A DNA stretch of 64,000 bases from Spongilla lacustris (taxonomy: Eukaryota > Porifera > Demospongiae > Spongillida > Spongillidae), in assembly GCA_949361645.1 (NCBI GenBank), contig OX442420.1, forward strand, positions 5,625,882 through 5,689,881, in the 5' to 3' direction. The notes under the pieces are model-generated. The model did no database searches and was not told the DNA's origin. It worked only from the letters and a program-made list of their open reading frames with translations. A program made the translations under genes and the position numbers. Of this stretch, positions 1 to 10,690 are shown one piece after another (the stretch's first letter is position 1; the number at the start of each line of letters is the position of its first letter).

Positions 1-788
1 GAAAAGAACCAGTACCAGAAACAGAATCACAGACTTGGAAACTGCTGCATGCGTCAGAAGCCATTGCATTATTATTGATGATCATTTGTGATGTCAAGTG
101 GACAATAATACCTTAACGTATACGGGGAAAAAATTTCTATCGATAATCAAATTTTTAACTTTGGCTAATTGCAACTCACGATTGTAATGGAGAATAAGAG
201 TACAATGTTCCATATATTAACTACTGGGACTTTGCAATGTAACATACAAAGAATTAAACCTTACCTCGGAACTTTTCTGGAGTTTCTTCCTTAACCACTA
301 CCCACCTTCAATTTTTTACAATCTTGAACCGGTCTACATGTGCATAACTAGAGGGTGTGCAATGATCAAACTGCTCAGGACATGCAGACTATGATGGTGC
401 AGTTGTGTTGTAAATTTGAAGCCTTAACTCAATTGCGTTCATGAGTTATAAACAAAAACTGTTGTTATAACCCTATGTTATTTCTTGTTGTCCTGAAACA
501 AAAAAACATCACATGACACAACATAAATTCACAGGATGATACAAAAATACATGCCCCCCCCCCCATTTTGTGCTATGTTTTGGTCTGCTTCAACCCGCTG
601 TGAATTACATACATCAATGGTGTATGGGTTGGGCCTGGATGTGAAGTTCATGTAGTACAGGAAAAATACAAGTATATCTATAATGATTTACACAAAACTT
701 TGATGATGTACTAAATATTGGCAACTTCATCACCACAGTAGGAACTCCAGGAACTACAGGAGGTGTTGGCAGAGATTGGTGGTCTTAC
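1..788. other. Intergenic or intronic DNA, no gene seen
   Basis: AT-rich sequence with short homopolymers, including a run of C near 556-564. I see no coding region, RNA gene or complete repeat. If the candidate exon at 789-972 is real, this stretch would be its downstream intron. Confidence 0.4.
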
Positions 789-972
789 CTTGATCCTAAA
801 CCTGCCCCACAAAAGTGTACACCGAAGACAATCAATTCTGGTTCTAACAACCTAACCAATCCACCTGCAAAGTTTACATCAGACAATACACCGACAATCA
901 TTTCTTCTGGTTCTAAAGACCCAACCAATGCATCTGCGAAGTCTACATTGGATTTACAGGAGCCGGTTCGTA
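789..972 (-). CDS. Candidate internal exon with two repeated ~24-residue units
   Basis: The minus strand is open here and is bounded by a plausible acceptor (TTTAG, next to 972) and a good donor (AAG|GTAAGACC, at 789/788). It encodes two copies of a unit of about 24 residues, each with a core like NVDFADALVGSLEPE or VNFAGGLVRLLEPE. The duplication is also visible in the DNA at about 830-885 and 900-955. I do not recognise the family. No neighbouring exon could be joined confidently, so this may be a fragment of a gene running out of the left edge, or chance. Confidence 0.3.
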
Positions 973-1582
973 CTAAATAAGTATTTTGGCTCTGCATGTA
1001 GGATTATCCGATATCATATCATTGAATAAGCCATTCTGCATAAGTGTCTGGTATTCTAAGCAGAAACTCACACTGATATACACATGCATTCATGGTTCGC
1101 TGTATGTAAGTCGGGTGCATGCATGCAGCAGAGTTTAATGCATATTACAGTTCCTTATTTCCAGACAGCATCTGTAGCTCACAGCAGGGGCAGATTCTGG
1201 ATTTCGGATGGGGGGGGGGGGGGGGGGTCAAGTAGAGGAGGGTATGGAGTGGGCGTGCCTATCCTGTAGGAGTTGCGGGGAGCGCTGGAAGCTCCCCCGC
1301 CTACGATGAAGACCCAGCCACCTTTTTGCTTTTGCACTTATTTAGCATGAATATGAACGTGACATCACCATCGTAATTATGTACTTGAACATTTTTTTTC
1401 AAATCACATCAAATGCAGTGATTTTCATAACAAATGAAAGAATATGTGCATTAAAATACCTTATTTGTATTTATAGGTGCAGTATTTCAGAAGTTGCAGC
1501 ATTTATAACAAATTTTGGCATGGAAGAAAAAATTGAGACGGTTTGAGTTTTTTTGCTACAGTTGTTGCAAAACAAATAGTTA
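973..1582. other. No gene seen; poly-G tract
   Basis: Non-coding sequence with an 18-base G run at 1210-1227. Open frames here are short and follow the homopolymer. Confidence 0.4.
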
Positions 1583-1744
1583 TGTGACTCGAGTGCCGAA
1601 ATCAATGCAGCCTCAGCAAACACATATACACGAATGCCAATATACAAAAATATATACAGCTATATAAGTTCTAGAGGGCAAGGGTCAGACTTGTAGGATG
1701 CGCGCTGGTCTCTGCGCAATACATGACGTCACTATTACGTTACA
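1583..1744 (-). repeat. 3' LTR of the Ty3/gypsy element
   Basis: 162 bp, direct repeat of 6524-6685 with one substitution. It contains a full CRE-type palindrome TGACGTCA (1724-1731) and TATATA-rich sequence around 1650-1670, a plausible promoter arrangement in the minus orientation. Confidence 0.95.
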
Positions 1745-1759
1745 CCACTCCCTCCTTTC
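1745..1759 (-). promoter_or_regulatory. Polypurine tract for plus-strand priming
   Basis: Read on the minus strand this is GAAAGGAGGGAGTGG, nearly all purine (one T), directly abutting the 3' LTR. That is where the RNase H-resistant primer lies in LTR retrotransposons. It overlaps the stop codon of the last pol frame (1758-1760). Confidence 0.8.
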
Positions 1760-2330
1760 AAAGTTGAATGTACGGTCCGTAACGGTCTGGGACTCGGCGT
1801 TCTCTAGCAGGGTAACGATGACCAGGAGGAGGATCGGCAGCGGGCGCGACTGCAGGAGGATCCGCAGCAGGTGCCACTTCGGGCTGATCTTCGTTCGCCT
1901 GTCCATCCAGCTGTTGCTCTTCTTCGTCATCATCCAACAACTCCATCGCTGCAGGGGTGCGTGGGGGCGGGTCTTCAGGAATTAGTTGCTGTTCCGTGAA
2001 CCGTTGGCTGGGTGGGGCTTCAGACTGGAATTCTCTATTTTCTCCTTGATACGGTTTCAGCCTGTCGAAATGCACGCATTGATAGCCCTTAGGCCCCTTT
2101 ATTTTATACACGGATTCCCCAAATCTCTCCACCACCTTAAAGGGGCCCTTCCAAGGGCGATACAGTTTCTTGGACTGTCCTCGAGGAATAGCTGGCGAAT
2201 GTAGCCATACATTATCACCAAGATCAAAAGGCTTCCCGTGAATCTTTTCATCATAAATGGCTTTCTGTCTCTTATGTTCGCTTTTGCAGTGCTCCCTCAC
2301 TAAGGCATATGCATCATAGGAGGCTAGTTT
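1758..2330 (-). CDS. pol: 3' part of pol: integrase C-terminal domain, shifted frame
   Basis: This frame continues the integrase after the main pol frame stops at 2314. It opens at about 2330 and is +1 relative to pol. It encodes the basic integrase C-terminal region, with a GPF-type motif (PWKGPFKVVERFG) that matches the GPY/F module of Ty3/gypsy integrases. The last ~70 residues are rich in Q, E, P and A and end in PDRYGPYIQL. There is no transmembrane segment, so it is not an envelope protein. It most probably belongs to the same polyprotein and was separated by a one-base-type indel or assembly error. A start at the in-frame GTG (2300) is only formal. Confidence 0.8.
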   Translation of the reverse strand, partial: KLASYDAYALVREHCKSEHKRQKAIYDEKIHGKPFDLGDNVWLHSPAIPRGQSKKLYRPWKGPFKVVERFGESVYKIKGPKGYQCVHFDRLKPYQGENREFQSEAPPSQRFTEQQLIPEDPPPRTPAAMELLDDDEEEQQLDGQANEDQPEVAPAADPPAVAPAADPPPGHRYPARERRVPDRYGPYIQL

Positions 2331-5300
2331 TCAGCTGCTGCACATACTCCGAGGGCGTCTTTTCATCAACAGGATTTGATCCGTACATTAAATCAACGGG
2401 CAGCTTTGCTTCACGCCCAAACATAAGGAAGAAGGGGCTAAAACCTGTGGAAGGATGGACGCTCGAGTTATAGGCCATACACACCTTACGAACACAACAC
2501 TCCCAGTCATTTGGGTGATTGTGCGTTGTTGTCGCCAGCATATCAAGTAGTGTTCTATTGAAACGTTCCTGCACCATTCCGTTACCCTGGGGGTGGTAGG
2601 GGGTCGTATGGGTCTTCCTGATTTCTAAGAGCTTGCAGATCTCCGCAATCAAGTCTGATTCAAATTGCCTCCCTTGGTCTGAATGCAGCTGTTCGGGGGG
2701 AGAAAATCTACAAAACATTTCGTCCACAAGTTTCTTCGCTACAGTAATAGCTTCTTGATTTCTGATAGCATACACTTCCACCCATCTCGTAAAGTGGTCA
2801 GCAGCCACTAGCACATACCTGCAACCGTCTGTTGTTTCTGGTAGTGGTCCCATGATATCTACACTTACGACCTGCATAGGATAGCCAGCTTGAATGGTTT
2901 GTAGTTTTGCCTTTCTGCTTGGAATCGTCATCTTCCTGGAGGCACAAATTTTGCACTGTCTACACCATGTTCTTACTGCCTCGCCACAGCCTGGCCAATA
3001 GAACCGTTCTTTGAGCTGAGACAGCACTTTTTCTTCTCCCAGATGCCCTGACACCGCGCCTTCATGCAAGTCCCGGATGACCTTTTTGTGTAACCTGGAG
3101 GGTAAAACAAGTTGGAGCCTCACCTTTTTCCCATCTGAGAACTGTCTCCAAAGTGCATCATGCTTGATCGTTAGCATCTCCCACTGTTGTAAGAGAAGGC
3201 GACTTTCTCTGCTCCAAGACTTGGTAGTGTCACCTGGAGGTACGTTGCCCTCTTTGACAGCATTCAGCACGGGGGCAATGTCGTCATCCTCTGCTTGCAG
3301 GCGTTGAACCTCCCCTAGGTTGTTGAGTTGCTGCAAGAAAGGACCCGTAATAGCACCAATTTCGACTATCCGATCATCTTCGTTTCCACACCGGTCACCC
3401 CTTCCGCACTGTTTGCACGGGATCCTTGACAAGGCGTCTGCATTCCCATGTCTGGAACCTTGACGATGCATAATGATAAAGTCATACTCCTGCAGCTTTT
3501 CCAGCCAGCGTGCTAGCTGGCCTTCAGGTTCCTTGAAGTTTCTTAACCAAACAAGTGATCCATGGTCAGTTCTCAGTGTAAATTCTCGCCCAAGTAGATA
3601 TGGTCGAAAATGGTGGGTAAACTCCACAACTGCTAAGAGCTCTCTACGCGTGACACAATACTTTTGCTCTTGCCTGGTTAGCGATCGACTAGCATACGCT
3701 ACAACACACTCAGTACCATCATCTTGGACCTGTGACAGAACTGCCCCTATCCCAGAATTACTAGCATCAGTATCAAGAACAAATGGTTTTGTGTAGTCCG
3801 GATACGCTAGAATGGGGGCATTAACCAAGCAGTTGCGAAGATCGTCAAACGCTTTTTGACACTGTTCAGTCCAGCAAAATGGGGCATTTTTCTCTGTTAG
3901 ACGCTGGAGTGGCCTACTAACAGACGCATAATCTTTAATAAAGCGTCTATAATAGTTAGCTAGGCCTAGAAACTGCAAAATTTCCCGCCTACACTGTGGG
4001 GTTGGCCATTTTCGAATTGCGTCTGTCTTAATGGGGTCAGTGGAAATTCCATTTTCTGAAATCACGTGCCCAAGATACCTGACTTCCTTTTGTAAAAGGT
4101 TGCACTTAGTGGGTTTTAACTTGAGCCCCGCCTCCCTCAGTCTTTTGAGCACACAGGCTGGATTATATAAATGCTCCTTAAAGTTGGCCCCAACCACAAC
4201 AATATCATCGATGTAAACTAAGCAACTGTGCCATTTCAACCCATGCAATACCCTATCCATTAATCTCTGAAATGTGGCTGGGGCATTACATAGTCCAAAT
4301 GGCATTACCTTAAATTCATATAGCCCATCCGGGGTACTGAAAGCGGTCTTTGCTCTATCCTCGTTTTCTACCTCGACCTGCCAATAGCCGGTTTTCAAAT
4401 CCAGCGTGGTGTACAACTTGGAACCAGCTAAAGTATCCAAGGTTTCATCTATTCGGGGGAGCGGGTATGCATCTTTTCTAGTGATGGCGTTAACTTTCCT
4501 GTAATCAATACAAAATCTTACGGACCCATCCTTCTTTTTTGCCAGCACTATTGGGGAGGACCAAGGACTGTCAGACGGTTGGATTACTCCTTTCTCCAGC
4601 ATTTCCTGCGTCAACTTCCTGACTTCTTCTTTTCGTGCTTGTGGAATCCTGTGAGGGGAGCAGTGAACAGGGGAGGAATTACCCGTATCTATTTTGTGCT
4701 TCGTAACTGAGGTGTGACCAGAATCATGCTCGTGTAGAGCAAATGCGTCCTTGTACTCCAGTAGTACAGAAAATAATTGCTCCCTCTCAGCGGGGGAAAT
4801 ATGATTTCCAACCTTCAGTACAATGTCCCACAGAGCTTCTTTTTCTTCCAATGAAAATTCTGTGCCCACTGAGATCGTTGAAATGCCTGTAGTGCTGGTG
4901 CAGGGTTCAGCCTCCTCCAGTTTAGCAATCTGCTCTCCTTTCTTCACTGTCACAGGAATATCACGAGGGTTAAGTAATCTGACAGGGATCAACTCATTTC
5001 CGCGTGAATGCACTATAGCGTTTGCAACCATAACCCCATGTCTACCAACATAATCACCTTCCACAATCCACGTGCCATTACCAACAGGACTTTTCGGTTG
5101 TATCATGATTTCCATTTCACTAGCAGCAGGTATGGTTATCATTGTACTAGTAACTAGCCCAATGATCTTTACTGGGACATCTGTAAGAGAGCAGGACATT
5201 TCCCCAGAGGGAAAGGTAAGCACCCTTCTACCACAGTCAATGACACTGCTATTGGCCCCCAGGAAATCTAGCCCAAGAATTGCATCCACCATGATATCAT

Positions 5301-5692
5301 CTGTAATAACAAATGATACCTTGAACTCTTTACCTCCTTCCACCACGACTGGGATGAGCGCACAGCCTTTTATTGATAAAGCATTGCCATTGACCCCAGT
5401 AAGCCCCAGTCCCGCCCACTTTTGCAGTGGTTGTGGCAGGCTGCCCTTGTCTTGTAACTTGGTCCAGACCTTTGTGTGCAGAAGTGAGACAGCGGCGCCT
5501 GTATCAATTAAAGCTTCAATAGGGACAGAATTAGCAAGAACAACAATACGAAAACTCATGTTGTTTGATGACAATGATGTATAGGTGTGAACAGTGACTT
5601 TGTCTGGATGGGCCTTTACAAATCTTCCCTCGCAAGGGTGGCCCTTACCCCCGAGGGACTGAAGTTTCCCTGCTGTGCTAGCGGGGAGCTGT
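2314..5692 (-). CDS. pol: Pol polyprotein: protease, reverse transcriptase, RNase H, integrase
   Basis: Counting from the formal start at 5574, the 1,086 residues hold: an aspartic protease with DTGA (24-27); a reverse transcriptase with YIDD (454-457); RNase H with DTDASNSGIG (about 601-610); an integrase zinc finger with H837, H844, C871 and C874; and an integrase core with D906, D966 and E1003. All catalytic residues are present. There is no good ATG at the start: the frame is open upstream to about 5692 and overlaps the end of gag, so it is probably made by -1 frameshifting from gag. It ends early at TGA (2314-2316), inside the linker before the integrase C-terminal domain. Family assignment is certain; activity is doubtful because of that break. 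Confidence 0.95.
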
Positions 5693-6500
5693 TTCTACAA
5701 ACCCGAGCTGTGTGACCCTTTTTGCCACAGTTCCAACATACAATGTTCCTACGCCTGTCCGGCTGTTTTTCTACCCTCGCCGGAGGGTGATCTTTGTTGC
5801 TTCTCATAGACGTCTCCAACCTGTGAAGTCGTTCACTTAAGCTTTCCAATGTTGTTAGTAGTTTCTCATCGACACCGGCAACACCAGAAACTGCTGCTGA
5901 TTCAGTGCCGTCCCCCCACTGTGAGTCTCTTGCTGATTTCTGTGGAACAACAACGTCAACGTGACGGTGGGACTTACTAGAACTCGCGGCGGCGTTCAGG
6001 TACGACTCAAGTTCTATAGTAGCCGCAACAGCTTCTTCCACGTTACTGGGCCGTTTCTGTTTTACTCCAAAGGCCACCTGAGAGTCTTCAATCTGCGACA
6101 GGTATTGATTCAGGGATAGGCGTTCCTTTGCCTTGTCCTCCAAGTCAGGGTAGGCCCTGTCAGATAGCACCCGCAAGGCGTCTCCGAATGATGCCCAGTC
6201 CTCGTCTCGGCGCTTCTTTCTCGTGTTGAGTTCCGCGACATACAGTTCTCGCCTGCTGTCGGGAGTGAAACGTTTCTGTAATGCCTTAATGCACTTACCG
6301 TAATTGCCTCGCGCCACCTCAGGCAGTTTCATGAAGGCCGTCTGTGCCTTTCCTGTTAGCCTTACTCGCAACCATTTCAGCTTTTCTTCGCCCGTCTCCC
6401 ACTTATTCACAACGGCGACATTTTCGAAATGGGTAACCCACTCGTTCCATTCGTCCGGCTCGCCGTTGAATGGCTCAGGCAGGAGAACGGGTTTCGACAT
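5616..6500 (-). CDS. gag: Gag protein with a CCHC zinc knuckle
   Basis: 294 residues starting at ATG (6500), one codon-length after the primer site region. It is the RNA-binding capsid precursor of the retrotransposon. Near the C-terminus it has CWNCGKKGHTARVC, a C-x2-C-x4-H-x4-C knuckle typical of nucleocapsid. The body is rich in charged residues and W, as in Ty3/gypsy capsids (for example FNGEPDEWNEW near the N-terminus). The frame ends at TAA (5616-5618), after overlapping pol by about 75 nt. The frame is uninterrupted. Confidence 0.9.
   Translation of the reverse strand: MSKPVLLPEPFNGEPDEWNEWVTHFENVAVVNKWETGEEKLKWLRVRLTGKAQTAFMKLPEVARGNYGKCIKALQKRFTPDSRRELYVAELNTRKKRRDEDWASFGDALRVLSDRAYPDLEDKAKERLSLNQYLSQIEDSQVAFGVKQKRPSNVEEAVAATIELESYLNAAASSSKSHRHVDVVVPQKSARDSQWGDGTESAAVSGVAGVDEKLLTTLESLSERLHRLETSMRSNKDHPPARVEKQPDRRRNIVCWNCGKKGHTARVCRNSSPLAQQGNFSPSGVRATLAREDL
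5626..5670 (-). promoter_or_regulatory. -1 ribosomal frameshift signal at the gag-pol overlap
   Basis: On the minus strand the overlap contains GGGAAAC (5670 down to 5664), which in the gag frame reads G GGA AAC, the canonical X XXY YYZ slippery heptamer. After a 5-nt spacer comes a 7-bp perfect stem, TCCCTCG (read from 5658-5652) with CGAGGGA (5632-5626), and inside it a 5-bp stem AAGGG/CCCTT. Pol is in the -1 frame relative to gag, as required. Slippery site, spacer and structure together strongly suggest programmed frameshifting, although function is not shown here. Confidence 0.8.
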
Positions 6501-6503
6501 CCT

Positions 6504-6522
6504 AATCCTGCTGACTACGCCA
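6504..6522 (-). promoter_or_regulatory. Primer binding site matching the tRNA-Ser 3' end
   Basis: The plus strand reads AATCCTGCTGACTACGCCA, one base from the 5' LTR. It agrees with the 3' end of animal tRNA-Ser (AGA/UGA type, ...AATCCTGCCGACTACGCCA) at all but one position. That places a tRNA-Ser primer at the expected site, as known for insect gypsy relatives such as 17.6 and 297. Confidence 0.8.
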
Positions 6523-6523
6523 A

Positions 6524-6685
6524 TGTGACTCGAGTGCCGAAATCAATGCAGCCTCAGCAAACACATATACACGAATGCCAATATACAAAAATATATACAG
6601 CTATATAAGTTCTAGAGGGCAAGGGTCAGACTTGTAGGATGCACGCTGGTCTCTGCGCAATACATGACGTCACTATTACGTTACA
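6524..6685 (-). repeat. 5' LTR of the Ty3/gypsy element
   Basis: 162-bp partner of 1583-1744, followed by GTTA, the target duplication. It would drive transcription toward lower coordinates. Confidence 0.95.
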
Positions 6686-6689
6686 GTTA

Positions 6690-7690
6690 TAAAGCCAAAC
6701 ATTAGTATCATATTGAGTACGATCAATGCCATGTCTTCTAGTGCTCAAGCTACATGTATCTGAAATCAAAATTCCTGCCCCTCAAAGGATTAGATGCTTT
6801 TTAATTAGAATCAATCAACATGGAACCTTAAAAGTGGTTAAAAGAATGATACTACTTTTGTTAACGCATAAATTCAAATGCAGAAAACACTTCTTTAAGC
6901 ATATTGGTATGTTCAGATAATATGGGTGCACCTGATGCCAGTATCAAACGAATAGACACATGCCATTGTATGAACCCTTGTGCATCAACTGAAAGCAGCT
7001 AGATTATGATCCTTCCTAAGTGTTGAAAATGTACTTTTCCCTGCCACTTAACATATGAAGATAAAGTTCAACGTACAATGCATATAAAAAAGTACCTACA
7101 TGTATTTTTCAATGTGCGAAGGTCAGCTGAGTTCAAAATTGCAGACAAACGAAAAAATGAACTTCCTTTTTCGCACGGTGCACACTTAATTCCAGTCACA
7201 ATTTTCATCACGTTGTTAGATCATCATTTTTTGGTACGTGTACGTCAAATGTTCAAGTATACCTATCATGATAAGCAAGTGCGATATTCAGATTGATTTA
7301 TAGAAGTTAGCGACGAGAAAATTCTTCATTCCTACCACTCAGCAATTAAATTTGTAAAGTAAAGCCATTGTGACCACATGCTTAGATATAGTATTATGTA
7401 TCTTACCTACATGTATTGACAGTACGTATTTAACCTGGCCAACTCTACTTGTTTCCTGAGCTGATATTTTTATACGAAGTCGGCCCCCCCAATCTTTAAT
7501 ACATTCCTACGCCACTGTTAACTTTACCTGTTTCCAGAGGAAAAGAATCTGAGATCCTTCTTACTGCTCACACTAACACACCAATAAATCACGTGGGAAT
7601 ACCAATTAACCATGCATGCAAAATTAATTTTCATTACTTGAAAGGTCTTGGTTTGTCACGAAGGAAAGTGTCCATCGGACTAAATTGTTC
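6690..7690. other. AT-rich DNA, no gene seen
   Basis: Only short chance frames. Several TACATGTA palindromes (for example near 7096 and 7409). Confidence 0.4.
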
Positions 7691-7780
7691 TTAGTCTCGC
7701 AAGCCAGATGTACTTTGGGGTACTGTACTATGACATGGACTGGGGACTAGTATGAGAAGTACGTCTGGGGACATCGGCCA
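7690..7780. repeat. Decayed copy of the TAGTCTC foldback element
   Basis: Starts AGTCTCGCAAGCCAGATGTA and continues through GACTGGGGACTAG, closely matching one arm and loop of the complete element at 48295-48417. The second arm is degraded. Confidence 0.6.
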
Positions 7781-7947
7781 GTAATTATTTATTCCGATAC
7801 AAATTCCAGCAGACTGAATCAGATTACAGCTTACATAATGTCATGTGATCTCTAGCGGTTTTATTTCATTCCTTAATATTGCTGAATAGATCATTCTGGA
7901 AGCTATAAATGCACACGCATGCAGCAGCTACATTTCTTTAGATAAGA

Positions 7948-9600
7948 ATTGTGGAGTGAGACCAATAGGAATTGGTGAAGCCGCCAGACGGATTATTGCC
8001 AAGGCCATTCTGCACATCATCAGAGAAGACATACAGCAAGCAGTAGGCTCACTCCAGCTCTGTGCTGGTCAGATGGCTGGGGCGGAAGCTGCTATACCTG
8101 GCTAGAACCTTGCTTTTCACGATCAAAGTTCAGATGCTGTTTTCCTGGTTGATGTCATGAATGCAATCTACTCAGTCGACAGGCAGCTCTTCATAACATC
8201 AGATATTTATGCCCTTCCATAGCAACAGTCATCATCAACACCTATCATGAGCCCACATATCTCTTTGTCGATGGCAATTCCATTCTTTCTCAGTAGTGAT
8301 CCACTCAGGGTGACCCCTTGGTTATGCCCATGTATGCATTAGCTATACTACCACTCATACGACACATTGCAGATAATGTGCAGCAAGTATAGTATGCAGA
8401 TGATGCCCCTGCCACTGGATCTCTCAAGAATCTACGCACTTGGAGAGATAAGTTAGTCACAGTGTTTTGTGAATGCCGTGATAACCTGGCTCATTACAAA
8501 AGAAGAAACTCACACAAAGGAAGGCAAGCCACATCTCGGAGCAGCTCTGGGTACCTCATCTTACATAATGGAATTTGTGAAGGCAAATGTCCAAAATTGG
8601 TCACTTGATCTGGAACAACTCGCTCCATAGCGAACACACAACCCCATGCTGCCTTCTCGGCTCTTACCCATGGTTTAGTAAGCAGATGGGTTTATGTTTC
8701 AAGAACTATCCCCCACATTGACCATCTTTTTAAAATGTTTGAAGAGTTACTCAGGACCAAATTTTTCCCTTCACTCACTGGCCTTGCAGCACCATCTGAT
8801 CTGGAGAGAAAGCTACTGGCTCTTCCTGTTCGCTTAGGAGGCCTGGGCTTACTAATCACTTCTCATCTCTCCACCACTGAGTTTTCAGCTTCCATGAAGC
8901 TCTAGTAGACCATATCATAAAGCAGGATGAAACATATGGATATGAGTATCAACATTCTGCCAAAGCTGAAGTCCACAAATCCAAACGAGAACAGCATTCA
9001 AATGCAGCTTTGACGCTAAAGGATACTCTTCCACCTTCTCTTGCACATGCCATGGACCTCTCCAAAGAAAAAGGTGCCTCCACCTGTTTTTCAGTTCTAC
9101 AACTTGAAAAATATGGTATTGCGCTCCATAAGGGAGCCTTTCGTGATGATTTGGCTTTACGTTATGGCTGGAGTCCTGCAAATGCTCCACTAAATTGTGC
9201 TTGTGGCACCCACTTTTCTGTTGAACATGTGCTGTCATGCCATAAGGGTGGGTATCCATCAATCACGCACAATGAAATCAGAGATTTAACAGCTGCTCTC
9301 TTGTCAGAAGTGTGCCACAATGTGTCCACAGAGCTTATTCTACAAGCGATGACAGGTGAGGTCATGAGTGGACTCTCAGATAATATCCAGGATGGTGCAC
9401 AATTGGATATTGCAATAGACAGATTTTGGGGAAGTTGGTTCGAACAGGCATTTTTTGATGTAAAGGTTTTCAATCCTTACGCCCCCTTGAATCAAAAACG
9501 TATTTATCTGCATGCTACCATGAAAACGAGAAAAAGAGGAAATATAACCAACGTATCCATGAAGTAGAACATGCCTCTTTTTCTCATAGAATCAGTGACT
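7948..9600 (+). pseudogene. Decayed reverse-transcriptase element with nuclease-like C-terminus
   Basis: Conceptual translation in shifting frames gives a reverse-transcriptase core: a GEAARRIIAKAI segment near 7975, an [10 protein letters not shown] palm motif near 8140, a QGDPL-like segment near 8310, and YADD at 8393-8404 directly after an in-frame TAG where a Trp would be usual. The longest intact stretch is 9010-9567, including cysteines and histidines in a CACGTHFSVEHVLSCHKGG segment. Near its end it has QLDIAIDRFW followed by QAFFDVKVFNPYA, which resembles a PD-(D/E)xK nuclease core. The architecture recalls a retroelement family common in sponges and cnidarians. Stops and frameshifts make it a pseudogene. 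Confidence 0.7.
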
Positions 9601-10690
9601 TTAGTATCTAATGATTTCATATCATTTGCTATACACTTGCCAAATTAGATTACTTCACACACCTAGACCTCGCTACTATCGCCCCTCGATACTATCGCGC
9701 TTGTCCGGATCCTGCAATAGCATCACTGTCGGTACATGAAAAGTAATGAGTAGCGATTTCCCTTTATGCAACACTTCAGCGGCCATCCTAGGTGATTCTT
9801 TCATAAACTATACAAATCCTGATAGAGCACAAATATCTTCTATTATCTTTATATAGGTATGCGCTCCAAAGTATTGGACCTTTTCAAAATATGTAGTAAA
9901 TCAAGTCTGGGGACGAAACTATGATGACCACTCTAAAGAGTGGAAGCAGTTGTGGCTGTGTTCTTTGATTTGGCTGTCTGAGTTTAAAAAAACTGGACCT
10001 TTTCACATACTTTGAAAAACATTGGGCCGTATCACTCTCCATTCACGAAGAGTTGGTCATGATTCATGAATATGCTTCTTGCAATGAAACGTAGAGCACG
10101 GCTGTTTGCGGCTGGAAACCCTTTTTATAAATAGAATATTACGGTATTAGTTTACATCCTCTTAGCAACCAGCCTAGCAACCTAGTATGCATCGAAAAGC
10201 TCGATGTGTCTGGTATCGGGTGGCAGTGTATAAGGTTTGGCAAATAGCATGATGTGGGGCAGTCTTAGATGGATTTCGTGTCCCAAACACGCAACTTCAG
10301 TTTTTGGTTCCTGTCTACGGCGCACGTATTAGTTGTGTTACGTTTACAACGAGCGATTAGAGTGGTGTGCATAAAAGGTCTCTTTTTCAGCTTCCTGCAG
10401 TTTTCCCAGCGATTCTGCCTACATATTCGCGTTCCTGTGTCATTATTCAACACGTACAAAGTAACCAGGTATAATGAATGTTTTTTTCTCGTATTCTATA
10501 ATATGGCAAAAAATGTTGACTTTCGCGTAGTTTGATCTGAGAGTAGCCGTTTGCTTGTACCATATAGTCACATAATGGAGGAACATGCAGACCTTTTAGC
10601 AAGGCTATGCAGTATTTGTGCTGTCACAGAGGCTGCATATTACATTAGGCATTGATGGAAGTAGAAACCACTTATTGAATGTTAAAAATG
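9601..10690. other. No gene seen
   Basis: Non-coding. A short CTGGGGACGAAACTA near 9907 resembles the end of the foldback family seen at 30741-30827. Confidence 0.4.

Larger units (their letters stand above)
1583..6685 (-). mobile_element. Ty3/gypsy LTR retrotransposon, nearly intact
   Basis: A 5.1-kb element in minus orientation. Order along its own strand: LTR (6524-6685), primer site, gag, pol (protease, reverse transcriptase, RNase H, integrase), polypurine tract, LTR (1583-1744). Protease-RT-RNaseH-IN order defines Ty3/gypsy. The LTRs begin TGTAAC and end GTCACA in element orientation. The flanks share GTTA (1579-1582 and 6686-6689), a 4-bp target duplication; it could be counted as 5 bp (GTTAT) if the first LTR base is shared. 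The LTRs differ at one of 162 positions (1702 G versus 6643 A, a CpG-type change), so insertion is recent. No envelope-like frame follows integrase. One frame break in pol near 2311-2330 is the only lesion seen. Confidence 0.95.

Noticed and set aside
1758..2330. Envelope gene of the gypsy element
   Set aside because: The frame encodes the integrase C-terminal region and a Q/P-rich tail, with no signal peptide or membrane segment.
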